From contig DLLT01000059.1 in NCBI GenBank assembly GCA_002478045.1, forward strand, positions 1-43,818: a stretch of DNA of 43,818 bases. The letters are read 5' to 3'. The position numbers and the translations under genes were made by a program. This document shows positions 36,001 to 43,634 of the stretch, piece after piece (position 1 is the stretch's first letter; every line of letters begins with the position of its first letter). This DNA comes from Porphyromonadaceae bacterium UBA7555 (GTDB lineage: Bacteria; Bacteroidota; Bacteroidia; Bacteroidales; Muribaculaceae). The notes beneath the pieces are model-generated. The model worked only from the letters and a program-made list of their open reading frames with translations, did not search any database and was not told the DNA's origin.

Positions 36001-36897
36001 ACGCTGCAGCATGATGGTGGACACACCGGCATCAAGAATCATATCTATATGTTCCTCGGTGAGCTCTGTCTCACGATCTATTACCGGATCGGTACGCTCC
36101 AGCGAAGTCAACTCGCCGGTATCGGGGTCTACCATATCCTCGGTCCATTTCTTCAGGACTACGGCAGCCAGACGACGATGCTCGGCCACGGCTTTCTTGA
36201 GGTTGGTCTTATTGACCTTCACTTCTTCGGCCGGAGCAAAGATTTCGATGATGTCTTTTTCGTTTTCAAAGCCTATGGCACGCAGAAGTGTGGTTACGGG
36301 CAACTTCTTCTTGCGATCGATATAGGCGTACATCACATTATTGATGTCAGTAGCAAACTCTATCCACGAACCGCGGAATGGGATAATACGTGCACTATAG
36401 AGTTTGGTACCATTGGCATGGGTGCTCTGTCCGAAGAACACACCCGGCGAACGGTGCAACTGCGACACCACAACGCGTTCGGCACCATTGATGACAAAGG
36501 TGCCCTTCTCGGTCATATAAGGAATGGGGCCGAGATACACGTCTTGTATCACGGTGTCAAAATCCTCGTGGTCGGGGTCGGTACAGTAAAGTTTAAGCTT
36601 GGCTTTCAAAGGCACACTATAGGTCAAACCACGCTCAAGGCACTCATCTATAGAGTAACGCGGCGGGTCAATGTAGTAGTCCAAGAACTCGAGCACAAAG
36701 CTGTTGCGCGTATCCACGATGGGAAAGTTCTCGGAAAACACCTTATACAGGCCTTCGTTATTTCGTTTTTCAGGAGGGGTGTCCAGCTGCAAAAAGTCTT
36801 GAAAGGACTTCAGCTGTACCTCCAAAAAGTCGGGATAAGGAAGAGGATTCTTTACCGACGCAAAATTAACACGGGGTTTTGTTGTTGGTACTGACAT
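33082..36897 (-). CDS. rpoB: DNA-directed RNA polymerase subunit beta
   Basis: The 1271-residue beta subunit. The rifampicin-binding region is present as [19 protein letters not shown] followed by [19 protein letters not shown]. The key Gln, Asp, His, Arg and Ser positions have the usual sensitive-type residues; Thr replaces one Asn of the E. coli DQNNPLS segment, and Ala replaces its Ser. Other blocks are [13 protein letters not shown], the [14 protein letters not shown]-like [14 protein letters not shown] active-site segment, and the C-terminal [21 protein letters not shown] in outline. It begins about 590 bp after rplL, an unusually long gap that carries an attenuator-like hairpin and a structured leader. 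rpoC follows. Confidence 0.99.
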   Translation of the reverse strand: [1271 protein letters not shown]

Positions 36898-37300
36898 CTA
36901 TGGTTGGTGATAATTAGGAGGAACTCAGATTACATGTAACTCGCCGCTGTATTGTGACTATAATTTTTATGCCTTCACTGTGGCATTGACCATCTGCTGC
37001 CTGCCGACTTCTACGGATATGTACATACACACCATATTATGCCCTGACGCATCAGCTTCGGGACATAATACTGCCGCGTTATGTATGGTCAGCCTTGTCG
37101 TAGTATTTACAGGCACTGACACGATCTTCTGAATCATCTTGTCGATTCGACGTGGCGAGTTGAGCTTCTGTTTAAATTCGTGCCGACTTTGTGCTACGGC
37201 TATTACATCCGTGACATCCTGTCTGTTATATTTGGTAGCAGAAGACTCTCAAACAAATATTTGCTTATGTGGAGTGTTTTGCTTCTGCTCCGATCTTTTA

Positions 37301-37363
37301 GACAGGCCCCTGCGCGTACCCCCGAGGGTCTAAACCCCCGGGAGGCGGTACGCAAGGACTGTC
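37301..37363 (-). ncRNA. Candidate structured RNA in the rpoB leader
   Basis: Three nested helices: an outer GACAG/CTGTC; a middle GTACC/GGTAC extended by TGC/GCA across a 2-nt bulge; and an inner 9-bp stem (37321-37329 with 37334-37342) closed by a 4-nt loop. Position 325/338 is A-C on the plus strand but U-G on the minus strand, so the inner helix is continuous only in operon-sense RNA. GC content is much higher than in the flanks. I know of no matching RNA family. Confidence 0.55.
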
Positions 37364-37426
37364 ACTGCTGTACCCGTTTGCACGGCTATCGGCATTATGT
37401 GACCAGTCTCTAAATAAATTAGACAC

Positions 37427-37465
37427 AAAAGGTTAAGAACCTACCCTTAACGGGGATTCTTAACC
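37427..37465 (-). terminator. Attenuator-like hairpin between rplL and rpoB
   Basis: On the minus strand, GGTTAAGAA and TTCTTAACC pair perfectly over 9 bp around a 17-nt loop that can itself form a CCC/GGG stem, followed by TTTT. It lies 24 bp after the rplL stop. Partial termination here would lower rpoBC relative to ribosomal proteins, as the rplL-rpoB attenuator does in E. coli. Confidence 0.75.
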
Positions 37466-37470
37466 TATTT

Positions 37471-37485
37471 ACCTGATAGTCAGGT
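37471..37485 (-). other. Short hairpin just after rplL
   Basis: ACCTGA and TCAGGT flank a 3-nt loop, starting 4 bp after the rplL stop codon. Its place directly before the attenuator suggests an mRNA 3'-end or processing element. Confidence 0.5.
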
Positions 37486-37488
37486 GTA

Positions 37489-37863
37489 TTATTTCAGTTC
37501 AACTTCGGCGCCGGCCTCTTCGAGCTGCTTCTTCATGCCCTCGGCATCAGCCTTGGCAAGACCTTCCTTAACTGTGGAAGGAGCGTTGTCTACGAGTTCC
37601 TTGGCTTCCTTCAGACCCAGGCCGGTGAGCTCTTTCACGAGCTTAACCACCTGCAGCTTGGCTGCACCTGCGGCTTTGAGGACTACATCGAAGTTGGTCT
37701 TTTCTTCTGCGGCTTCTGCGCCGGCACCGGGAGCGGCGGCTACGGCTACAGCTGCAGCTGCGGGTTCGATACCGTATTCCTCTTTGAGGATCTGAGCGAG
37801 TTCGTTTACTTCCTTAACGGTAAGGTTAACAAGTTGTTCAGCAAAAGCTTTTAAATCTGCCAT
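37489..37863 (-). CDS. rplL: Ribosomal protein L7/L12 (bL12)
   Basis: A 124-residue stalk protein of the large ribosomal subunit, present in several copies and recruiting translation GTPases. The N-terminal dimerisation helices (AEQLVNLTVKEVNELAQIL) are joined by an Ala/Gly-rich hinge (about residues 36-52) to the C-terminal domain, with KTNFDVVLKAAG and GLGLKEAKELVDNAP. The length is normal. It lies 40 bp after rplJ, with which it forms the L10-L12 stalk. It is the last ribosomal gene before the attenuator. Confidence 0.99.
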   Translation of the reverse strand: MADLKAFAEQLVNLTVKEVNELAQILKEEYGIEPAAAAVAVAAAPGAGAEAAEEKTNFDVVLKAAGAAKLQVVKLVKELTGLGLKEAKELVDNAPSTVKEGLAKADAEGMKKQLEEAGAEVELK

Positions 37864-37903
37864 TGTATTTGTGTATTTAGATGTTTTGTATTTCTGTTTT
37901 GAT

Positions 37904-38425
37904 TTATTCTTTGTTGGAGAGCGTCTCTAAGATGCCATGGAGCTTGGTCGCACCGGACTGCAAAGCAGATACGACATTCTTGGCGGGCGATTGCAGCAGT
38001 GCCACAACGTCGGCGATGAGTTCGTTCTTGCTCTTGATAGCGCAAAGTGCTTCCAGTTGATCGGCACCCATATATACGGTCTCCTCAACGTAGGCTGCCT
38101 TCAGGGCAGGAAGAGTATCACCCTTCTTTACAAAGTCTTTAAGCAACTTGGCGGGAACATTGCCGGTGTTGCAGCACATCAGCGATGTGCTTCCCTTGAG
38201 CGCACCGTATAGTTCGGTGTAGTCACCTTCAAGCGACTCAAGTGCTTTATGAAGAAGCGTGTTCTTGACAACCATCAGCTTGACTTCTTTGCCGAAGCAG
38301 GCACGACGCAGTGCGCTGGTCTTCTCGGCATCCAAGCCGGCTGTCTCCACGAGATAGAAGCAGCTGTATTCCTTGATTGTATTAGCTATCTTCTCGATTA
38401 CTATAGCCTTATCTTCTTTTTTCAT
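37904..38425 (-). CDS. rplJ: Ribosomal protein L10 (uL10)
   Basis: A 173-residue protein that anchors L7/L12 to the 23S rRNA. The chosen ATG gives MKKEDKAIVIEKIANTIKEY, the usual start; an in-frame extension to 38482 runs into rplA and is rejected. Family features are RRACFGKEVKLMVVKNTLL and the C-terminal helix that binds L12 dimers (about residues 135-173). It lies 22 bp after rplA. L10 with L12 often represses its own mRNA; I saw no clear leader structure for this in so short a gap. Confidence 0.98.
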   Translation of the reverse strand: MKKEDKAIVIEKIANTIKEYSCFYLVETAGLDAEKTSALRRACFGKEVKLMVVKNTLLHKALESLEGDYTELYGALKGSTSLMCCNTGNVPAKLLKDFVKKGDTLPALKAAYVEETVYMGADQLEALCAIKSKNELIADVVALLQSPAKNVVSALQSGATKLHGILETLSNKE

Positions 38426-38447
38426 AGTGTGTACTGTTTTAGAAAGA

Positions 38448-39143
38448 TTATGCCTCCATTGACTTGGGGTCAATCTTGACACCCGGGCTCATAGTGCTCG
38501 AAAGGAATATACTCTTCAGATACGTGCCCTTAGCGGTGGCGGGCTTCAGCTTGATAAGAGTGTTGACAAACTCGCGGGCGTTCTCGGCAATCTGCGCCGG
38601 TGTGAAAGACACCTTGCCTATCGACGAGTGTACGATACCGTTCTTGTCTACCTTGAAGTCTATCTTGCCTTTCTTGACCTCTTCCACAGCCTTGGCTACG
38701 TCCATAGTCACCGTTCCGCTCTTGGGGTTAGGCATAAGTCCACGAGGACCGAGTACACGGCCAAGCGCACCTATCTTACCCATAATTGCGGGCTGAGTGA
38801 TGATGACGTCCACGTCTGTCCAACCACCTTTGATCTTTTCGATGTACTCGTCAAGACCTACGTAGTCGGCGCCGGCTGCCTTGGCGGCCGCTTCGGCATC
38901 AGGGGTGCAAAGCACCAATACTTTCACTTGTTTGCCAGTGCCGTGCGGAAGCGTTACTACGCCACGCACCATCTGGTTAGCCTTTCGGGGATCTACGCCG
39001 AGACGTACGTCGATGTCCAACGATGCGTCAAACTTGGTAAAGGTAACTTCCTTAACCTTTTCGGCAGCTTCCGCTAACGTGTAGGTCTTCCCGGCTTCAA
39101 TCTTCGATAAAGCTAACTTTTGGTTTTTTGTAAGTTTACTCAT
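38448..39143 (-). CDS. rplA: Ribosomal protein L1 (uL1)
   Basis: A 231-residue protein of the mobile L1 stalk that helps release the exit-site tRNA. Signatures include FDASLDIDVRLGVDPRKANQ in the first domain, RGVVTLPHGTGK and LGPRGLMPNPKSGTV. The length matches the bacterial norm of about 230. The start lies 15 bp after the rplK stop, so the two are cotranscribed. L1 commonly represses translation of the rplK-rplA mRNA at a site near the rplK start. Confidence 0.99.
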   Translation of the reverse strand: MSKLTKNQKLALSKIEAGKTYTLAEAAEKVKEVTFTKFDASLDIDVRLGVDPRKANQMVRGVVTLPHGTGKQVKVLVLCTPDAEAAAKAAGADYVGLDEYIEKIKGGWTDVDVIITQPAIMGKIGALGRVLGPRGLMPNPKSGTVTMDVAKAVEEVKKGKIDFKVDKNGIVHSSIGKVSFTPAQIAENAREFVNTLIKLKPATAKGTYLKSIFLSSTMSPGVKIDPKSMEA

Positions 39144-39158
39144 TGCGATTGAATTTTA

Positions 39159-39602
39159 TTAGTTGTTGGCGGGGAATTCTCCGGTAACGGTGATACCCAT
39201 ACTTCTGGCTGTACCGGCAACCATTCGCATTGCCGATTCAATAGTAAAACAGTTCAAATCCGGCATCTTGTCGGCGGCAATTGTCTTTACCTGTTCCCAG
39301 CTGATCTGACCTACCTTGGTACGGTTGGGCTGTGCCGAACCGCTCTTCAGCTTGGTGGCTTCCTTCAGTTGTACCGCTACCGGCGGAGTCTTAACTACGA
39401 AGTCAAAGCTCTTGTCCGTATAGTAGGTGATAACCACGGGAAGTACCTTTCCGGCCTTATCCTGGGTGCGGGCATTGAATTGCTTGCAAAACTCCATGAT
39501 GTTGATGCCCTTCGAACCCAGTGCGGGACCTACGGGAGGGGAGGGGTTTGCTGCGCCACCCTTAATTTGCAGTTTGATCTGTCCAGCAATTTCTTTAGCC
39601 AT
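39159..39602 (-). CDS. rplK: Ribosomal protein L11 (uL11)
   Basis: A 147-residue protein at the GTPase-associated centre of the large subunit. The N-terminal domain has IKLQIKGGAANPSPPVGPALG, with the proline pair that binds thiopeptide antibiotics, and the KGINIMEFCKQFNA block. The C-terminal rRNA-binding domain ends with GTARSMGITVTG. It lies 192 bp after nusG. That gap holds no clear promoter but has a small GCCT/AGGC hairpin on the minus strand, followed by TTTT. Confidence 0.99.
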   Translation of the reverse strand: MAKEIAGQIKLQIKGGAANPSPPVGPALGSKGINIMEFCKQFNARTQDKAGKVLPVVITYYTDKSFDFVVKTPPVAVQLKEATKLKSGSAQPNRTKVGQISWEQVKTIAADKMPDLNCFTIESAMRMVAGTARSMGITVTGEFPANN

Positions 39603-39794
39603 TGTTTCTAAATTATTTTATTTATAAACATAAACAGCACGTGCATCACACCTCTTCCGCCTTAGCCGATATGCTTTCGCTTTCTCGGCCAAAAGCCTCT
39701 AAGGCCACTTGTTATGCCTCCCTGTATTTCGAAGCTACGAATGCGTAACCAATCGTCTCAACTCAATACCGACCGACTATCACAAGCCTGTGAT

Positions 39795-40397
39795 TCACTC
39801 GCGCTCTACCTGCGAATTGTCTAACGTAAGCTGTGTCTTGCGACCAAAAATCTTTACACCTACGGTAATCTTCTTCTTCTCGGGATTTACAGACTCAATG
39901 ATGGCGGAAAATCCATTGAACGGACCTTCGATAACTTTGACGGTCTCGCCGACGATGTAATCGTTGGCGCTTTCGTCTACGTTCTCAATCTCATCAATCA
40001 CGCCAAGCATACGACGTACTTCAGACTCCCGAAGACATTCGGGCGCCGACGAACGATCTCGTCCGCGAAGAAAATCGATGACATTGCTCGTGTTTGTAAG
40101 AGTTGCCACTGTTTCACCGGTCAGCTCTGCCTCGACAAAGACATAGCCGCTGTAAAGGTTGCGCTCTTTCACAACCTTCTTGCCGCTACGTACGGTCAGT
40201 ACCTTTTCTGTCGGAATCAGCACCTGAAACAAGTGCTTGCCAAGATCAGTATTCTTGATCTGTGCATCAAGAATTTCTTTAACCTTGGCTTCCTTGCCGG
40301 AAATGGCACGAAGTACAAACCATCCGCGTTGCACTTTGGGGCGCTTTACGGATACTTCCTCCGCTTTCGAAACTGTCTTCTTTGCTGTTCCTGCCAT
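39795..40397 (-). CDS. nusG: Transcription termination/antitermination factor NusG
   Basis: A 200-residue cytosolic factor that binds RNA polymerase and links it to Rho or the ribosome. After a polar N-terminal extension of about 25 residues comes the NGN domain (GWFVLRAISGKEAKVKEIL, then RNLYSGYVFVEAEL). The C-terminal KOW domain is GETVKVIEGPFNGFSAIIE and following. The length is close to the usual 180-200. It is 32 bp after secE, in the conserved secE-nusG-rplK order. Confidence 0.98.
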   Translation of the reverse strand: MAGTAKKTVSKAEEVSVKRPKVQRGWFVLRAISGKEAKVKEILDAQIKNTDLGKHLFQVLIPTEKVLTVRSGKKVVKERNLYSGYVFVEAELTGETVATLTNTSNVIDFLRGRDRSSAPECLRESEVRRMLGVIDEIENVDESANDYIVGETVKVIEGPFNGFSAIIESVNPEKKKITVGVKIFGRKTQLTLDNSQVERE

Positions 40398-40429
40398 TGT
40401 TCTCGTCTTACGAAAAGGTGATTACTGAC

Positions 40430-40630
40430 TTATTGACCAAAGCTGTAAATAAGGTGCATGAGCCTATCCACAACCTGATCCATCAAAAAGATAATCAATG
40501 CGATTATCACGGAAGCTATCATGACGATCACGGCTGATTTGATAAGCTGCTTCTTTGTAGGCCAAGAAGTCTTATAACGAAGCTCGTCAAAAGACTCCTC
40601 AATATTCGTAAGTAGTTTTAATTTCTTCAT
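40430..40630 (-). CDS. secE: Preprotein translocase subunit SecE
   Basis: A 66-residue inner-membrane protein that clamps the SecY channel. The amphipathic segment FDELRYKTSWPTKKQL, with the conserved W-P pair, precedes a single membrane helix (SAVIVMIASVIIALIIFLM). This is the minimal one-helix form common outside Proteobacteria. The ATG at 40630 is preferred. An in-frame extension to 40705 would translate part of the tRNA-Trp gene and is rejected. It begins 17 bp after the tRNA end. Confidence 0.95.
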   Translation of the reverse strand: MKKLKLLTNIEESFDELRYKTSWPTKKQLIKSAVIVMIASVIIALIIFLMDQVVDRLMHLIYSFGQ

Positions 40631-40647
40631 CTGTGTTGTATTTTTAG

Positions 40648-40720
40648 CACGGGACGAGAGACTCGAACTCCCGACACCCGGTTTTGGAGACCGGTGCTCT
40701 ACCAACTGAGCTAGTCCCGT
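40648..40720 (-). tRNA. tRNA-Trp (anticodon CCA)
   Basis: A 73-nt minus-strand cloverleaf. The acceptor ACGGGAC/GTCCCGT pairs perfectly. The anticodon stem CCGGT/ACCGG holds the loop CTCCAAA, giving CCA. The discriminator base is G, the usual identity element for bacterial tRNA-Trp. CCA is not encoded. It sits between tuf and secE, so it must be cut from the operon transcript. Confidence 0.96.
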
Positions 40721-40726
40721 ATATAT

Positions 40727-40761
40727 GTCCGGCCGGATTACTTGCGATCTTCCGACCGGAC
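40727..40761 (-). other. Hairpin between tuf and tRNA-Trp
   Basis: Arms of 11 bp (40751-40761 and 40727-40737) pair fully on the minus strand with one U-G; the same pair is C-A on the plus strand. The hairpin starts 65 bp after the tuf stop and ends 7 nt before the tRNA. No U-tract follows, so it probably marks a processing site or protects the tuf mRNA end. Confidence 0.6.
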
Positions 40762-40825
40762 TTATATTCTGGCGATGCTTGTGGACCGAGGCGGCTAATG
40801 CCTCCCTTGTCCTCTACATCAGGTA

Positions 40826-42010
40826 TTACTCAATGATCTGGGTGATCTGACCCGAACCTACGGTGCGGCCACCTTCACGGATAGCGAAACGCAGACCTTG
40901 ATCGCATGCTACCGGAGTAATCAGCTTCACGGTGATTTCTACGTGGTCACCGGGCATTACCATATCAACGCCTTCGGGAAGTGTGATTTCGCCGGTAACG
41001 TCAAGCGTACGGATGTAGAACTGAGGACGATAGTGGTTGTGGAACGGAGTGTGACGGCCACCTTCTTCTTTCTTGAGGATGTAGACCGAAGCCTTGAACT
41101 CGTCGTGGGGTTTGATGACACCCGGGTGGCAGATTACCATACCACGCTTGATGTCTTTCTTGTCGATACCACGGAGGAGCAGACCTACGTTATCACCGGC
41201 TTCACCTTCGTCAAGAATCTTACGGAACATCTCAACACCGGTAACGGTGGATTTGAGGTTAGCACCAAGACCCATGATTTGTACTTCGTCACCCACTTTT
41301 ACAACGCCGGTTTCGATACGGCCGGTAGCAACTGTACCACGACCTGTGATCGAGAATACGTCTTCGACGGGCATCAGGAAGGGTTTGTCCACATCGCGCG
41401 GAGGCAGAGGAATCCAAGTGTCGACTGCGTCCATAAGTTCCATGATTTTCTCTTCCCATTTGGGTTCGCCGTTGAGGGCGCCGAGTGCCGAACCACGGAT
41501 GATGGGGGTGTGTTCGCCATCATAGTCGTACTGGTCGAGAAGTTCGCGCATATCCATTTCCACGAGTTCGAGCATTTCCTCGTCGTCTACCATATCGCAT
41601 TTGTTCAGGAACACTACGATGCGGGGAACGTTCACCTGGCGAGCCAGAAGGATGTGCTCACGTGTCTGGGGCATAGGACCGTCGGTAGCGGCTACTACAA
41701 TGATAGCGCCGTCCATCTGGGCAGCACCTGTTACCATGTTCTTTACGTAGTCGGCGTGTCCGGGGCAGTCTACGTGTGCATAGTGACGATTCTTGGTTTC
41801 GTATTCTACGTGTGCGGTGTTGATGGTGATACCACGCTCTTTTTCCTCGGGAGCATTGTCGATCTGATCGAAGGACTTAACCTCGGAGAGACCTGCTTTT
41901 GCCAACACGGTGGTGATGGCGGCAGTCAGGGTAGTTTTGCCGTGGTCCACGTGACCAATGGTACCGATGTTAACATGCGGTTTGGTTCTTTCGAATTTCT
42001 CTTTTGCCAT
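40826..42010 (-). CDS. tuf: Translation elongation factor Tu
   Basis: A 394-residue GTPase that delivers aminoacyl-tRNA to the ribosome. The P-loop GHVDHGKT lies at residues 19-26, DCPGHADYVKNM gives the G3 region, and NKCDMVDDEE the G4 region. Domains 2 and 3 follow, with GRGTVATGRIETG and the C-terminal REGGRTVGSGQITQI. The ATG at 42010 gives the canonical MAKEKFERTKPHVNIGTIGH start; the in-frame extension to 42073 is rejected. It follows four tRNA genes by about 100 bp, the same arrangement as tufB of E. coli. Confidence 0.99.
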   Translation of the reverse strand: MAKEKFERTKPHVNIGTIGHVDHGKTTLTAAITTVLAKAGLSEVKSFDQIDNAPEEKERGITINTAHVEYETKNRHYAHVDCPGHADYVKNMVTGAAQMDGAIIVVAATDGPMPQTREHILLARQVNVPRIVVFLNKCDMVDDEEMLELVEMDMRELLDQYDYDGEHTPIIRGSALGALNGEPKWEEKIMELMDAVDTWIPLPPRDVDKPFLMPVEDVFSITGRGTVATGRIETGVVKVGDEVQIMGLGANLKSTVTGVEMFRKILDEGEAGDNVGLLLRGIDKKDIKRGMVICHPGVIKPHDEFKASVYILKKEEGGRHTPFHNHYRPQFYIRTLDVTGEITLPEGVDMVMPGDHVEITVKLITPVACDQGLRFAIREGGRTVGSGQITQIIE

Positions 42011-42114
42011 AACTTGGTGTTTTGTATTTGTTATAAATGTTTTTGTCCTTAACAATAGGCCACGATAATGCAAGGCATTACCGGGGCTGTCAGATGGCTT
42101 TATGCCAACTTTAG

Positions 42115-42186
<72 letters not shown>

Positions 42187-42219
42187 AATCTGTATGTCTG
42201 TCTTTTTAGTTTCAGTTGG

Positions 42220-42292
42220 AGCGGAAGACGAGGCTCAAACTCGCGACCCTCAGCTTGGAAGGCTGATGCTCTATCAACTGAGCTACTTCCGC
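42220..42292 (-). tRNA. tRNA-Gly (anticodon TCC)
   Basis: A 73-nt minus-strand cloverleaf. The acceptor GCGGAAG/CTTCCGC is perfect. The anticodon stem TCAGC/GCTGA encloses CTTCCAA, giving TCC. It is third in the Thr-Tyr-Gly-Thr array, as in E. coli. CCA is not encoded. Confidence 0.95.
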
Positions 42293-42328
42293 AAACAGTC
42301 TCCTTTCTCTTTTATGAGTGAAGTTTTG

Positions 42329-42411
42329 TGGGCGAAGATGGATTCGAACCACCGAAGGTATAAACCAGCAGATTTACAGTCTGCCCCATTTGGCCACTCT
42401 GGTATTCGCCC
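42329..42411 (-). tRNA. tRNA-Tyr (anticodon GTA)
   Basis: An 83-nt minus-strand class II tRNA with a long variable arm. The acceptor GGGCGAA/TTCGCCC is perfect and the discriminator is A. The anticodon stem GCAGA/TCTGC encloses CTGTAAA, giving GTA. It is second in the array. CCA is not encoded. Confidence 0.95.
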
Positions 42412-42444
42412 TTATGTCCTTAGCCTGGTTGCTTTCGTTTTCTG

Positions 42445-42518
42445 AGCCTCTTGTCGGATTCGAACCAACGACCCCGAGATTACAAATCACGTGCTCTGGC
42501 CAACTGAGCTAAAGAGGC
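42445..42518 (-). tRNA. tRNA-Thr (anticodon TGT)
   Basis: A 74-nt minus-strand cloverleaf. The acceptor GCCTCTT/AAGAGGC is perfect. The anticodon arm CGTGA, TTTGTAA, TCTCG gives TGT and has one T-T mismatch in the stem. It is the first gene of the operon, about 70 bp after the promoter. CCA is not encoded. Confidence 0.93.
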
Positions 42519-42588
42519 AATGTCAATTTTCGCTGTGCTTACGTTCCGGATGGCCTTGGCTAACCGGCTTCCGTCCCGTTTGCGGATG

Positions 42589-42619
42589 CAAAGTTACGAA
42601 CCTTTTTCGACATACCAAA
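42589..42619 (-). promoter_or_regulatory. Promoter of the tRNA-tuf operon (TTTG-N19-TAACTTTG)
   Basis: On the minus strand, TTTG (42619-42616), a 19-bp spacer and TAACTTTG (42596-42589) match the consensus exactly. Predicted transcription starts near 42582, about 64 bp before the first tRNA. It probably drives the whole run from tRNA-Thr into tuf and beyond. Confidence 0.85.
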
Positions 42620-42662
42620 ACATTTGGCACTTTTTTTATCAAAAAAAATTCCTTACCCATCA

Positions 42663-43620
42663 TCAAGGCTGCTTTCGATAAGTCAGCACAGCCACTAAAC
42701 CATTGAAAACAGTAAATATAGCCAATACCGACAACGACCATGCCACACGCCTATGGTAGCGCCTTTCAGGTATACGGCACGCATAATTTCTATAAAATAG
42801 CGCGGCGGAACAAAGGCGGCGATATCCTGAGCCCAATCAGGCATCGAATATACGGGCATCATCAGCCCGCTCATAAGCTGAAATATGACGATGAAGAAGA
42901 ACATCACATACACACTTTGCTGTATGGAGGAGGAGGTATTGGCAATAGCCACGCCAAGCCCCGACATCACGAAGCTGAAAATCAGCGTGGACAGACAGAT
43001 TAGCGCAAACGAGCCTTCGGGCTTAATCACGTAAGCGGCATAAGCCACTATCATAGCTATGGTCAGCACAACGAGTCCTATGCCCCAATATAGCACCAGT
43101 TTGGAGAGCGTGAAGGTGACACGCCCGACAGGCGAAACATTTATCTGTTCGATGGTACCCATTTCTTTCTCGCCGACCATATTTAAGGCCGGCATGGAGC
43201 CACAGATCATAATCACAAGTATGGCCATAAGCGCCGGGATCATAAACATATAGTAATTGAGCGTATTGTTATAGTTGTACACAACCTTGATATTATAGGC
43301 CGATACGCCAACGCCCTTTTCGGCCATATACGTCCTAACGCTCATCGAAATCAACGGCACAAGATACCGCACGCAAAGCTGTCCCTTGACGGCATTGACG
43401 CCGTTGCATCAACGCCGAAGGATACCGGCCGAGCATCGAACAGCTTACGTTCGCAATGTACGAGAATCGTCAGTATCGCATCGACATAGCCGTGCTCGAT
43501 GGCAACAAGGCCCTCATTATAATCTTGAGCGTATGACGACAGCGCGAAGATGGTTGAGCGCTCAAGGTCCCTGACGATATGTCGCGACAGCTGCTAACGG
43601 TCGCGGTCAACCACAGCCAC
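42663..43620 (-). pseudogene. Decayed ABC-2 type permease (YhhJ-like)
   Basis: The remains of an inner-membrane exporter subunit, read on the minus strand. The upstream part reads KDVKVAVVDRDR, a TAG stop (43596-43594), then QLSRHIVRDLERSTIF and ALSSYAQDYNEGLVAIEHG, the periplasmic region of YhhJ-like permeases. A one-base loss near 43405 moves the frame to VNAVKGQLCVRYLVPLI and into the longest intact piece (from 43372), with five or so membrane segments and GEKEMGTIEQINVSP. A further shift near 42740 leads to LAIFTVFNGLVAVLTYRKQ and a stop at 42663. The first membrane segment and start are missing; the homology ends next to the 9-bp repeat array at 43635. Three lesions and a truncated start make this a clear pseudogene. 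Confidence 0.85.
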
Positions 43621-43634
43621 CTTGACGTCCTTGA

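Larger units (their letters stand above)
36898..37488 (-). other. Long rplL-rpoB intergenic leader
   Basis: These 591 bp have no supported gene. From the operon's 5' side they hold a small hairpin at 37471-37485, the attenuator-like hairpin at 37431-37465, the nested structure at 37301-37363, and then about 400 AT-rich bases up to the rpoB ATG. No TAnnTTTG element was found on the minus strand, so rpoB probably depends on readthrough. Confidence 0.6.

Noticed and set aside
34363..36894. An 843-codon open frame on the + strand opposite rpoB
   Set aside because: Same reason: a codon-bias shadow of a certain housekeeping gene, with no recognisable domain.
40898..42052. A 384-codon open frame opposite tuf
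   Set aside because: Shadow of tuf; composition follows the reversed tuf codons and nothing matches a family.
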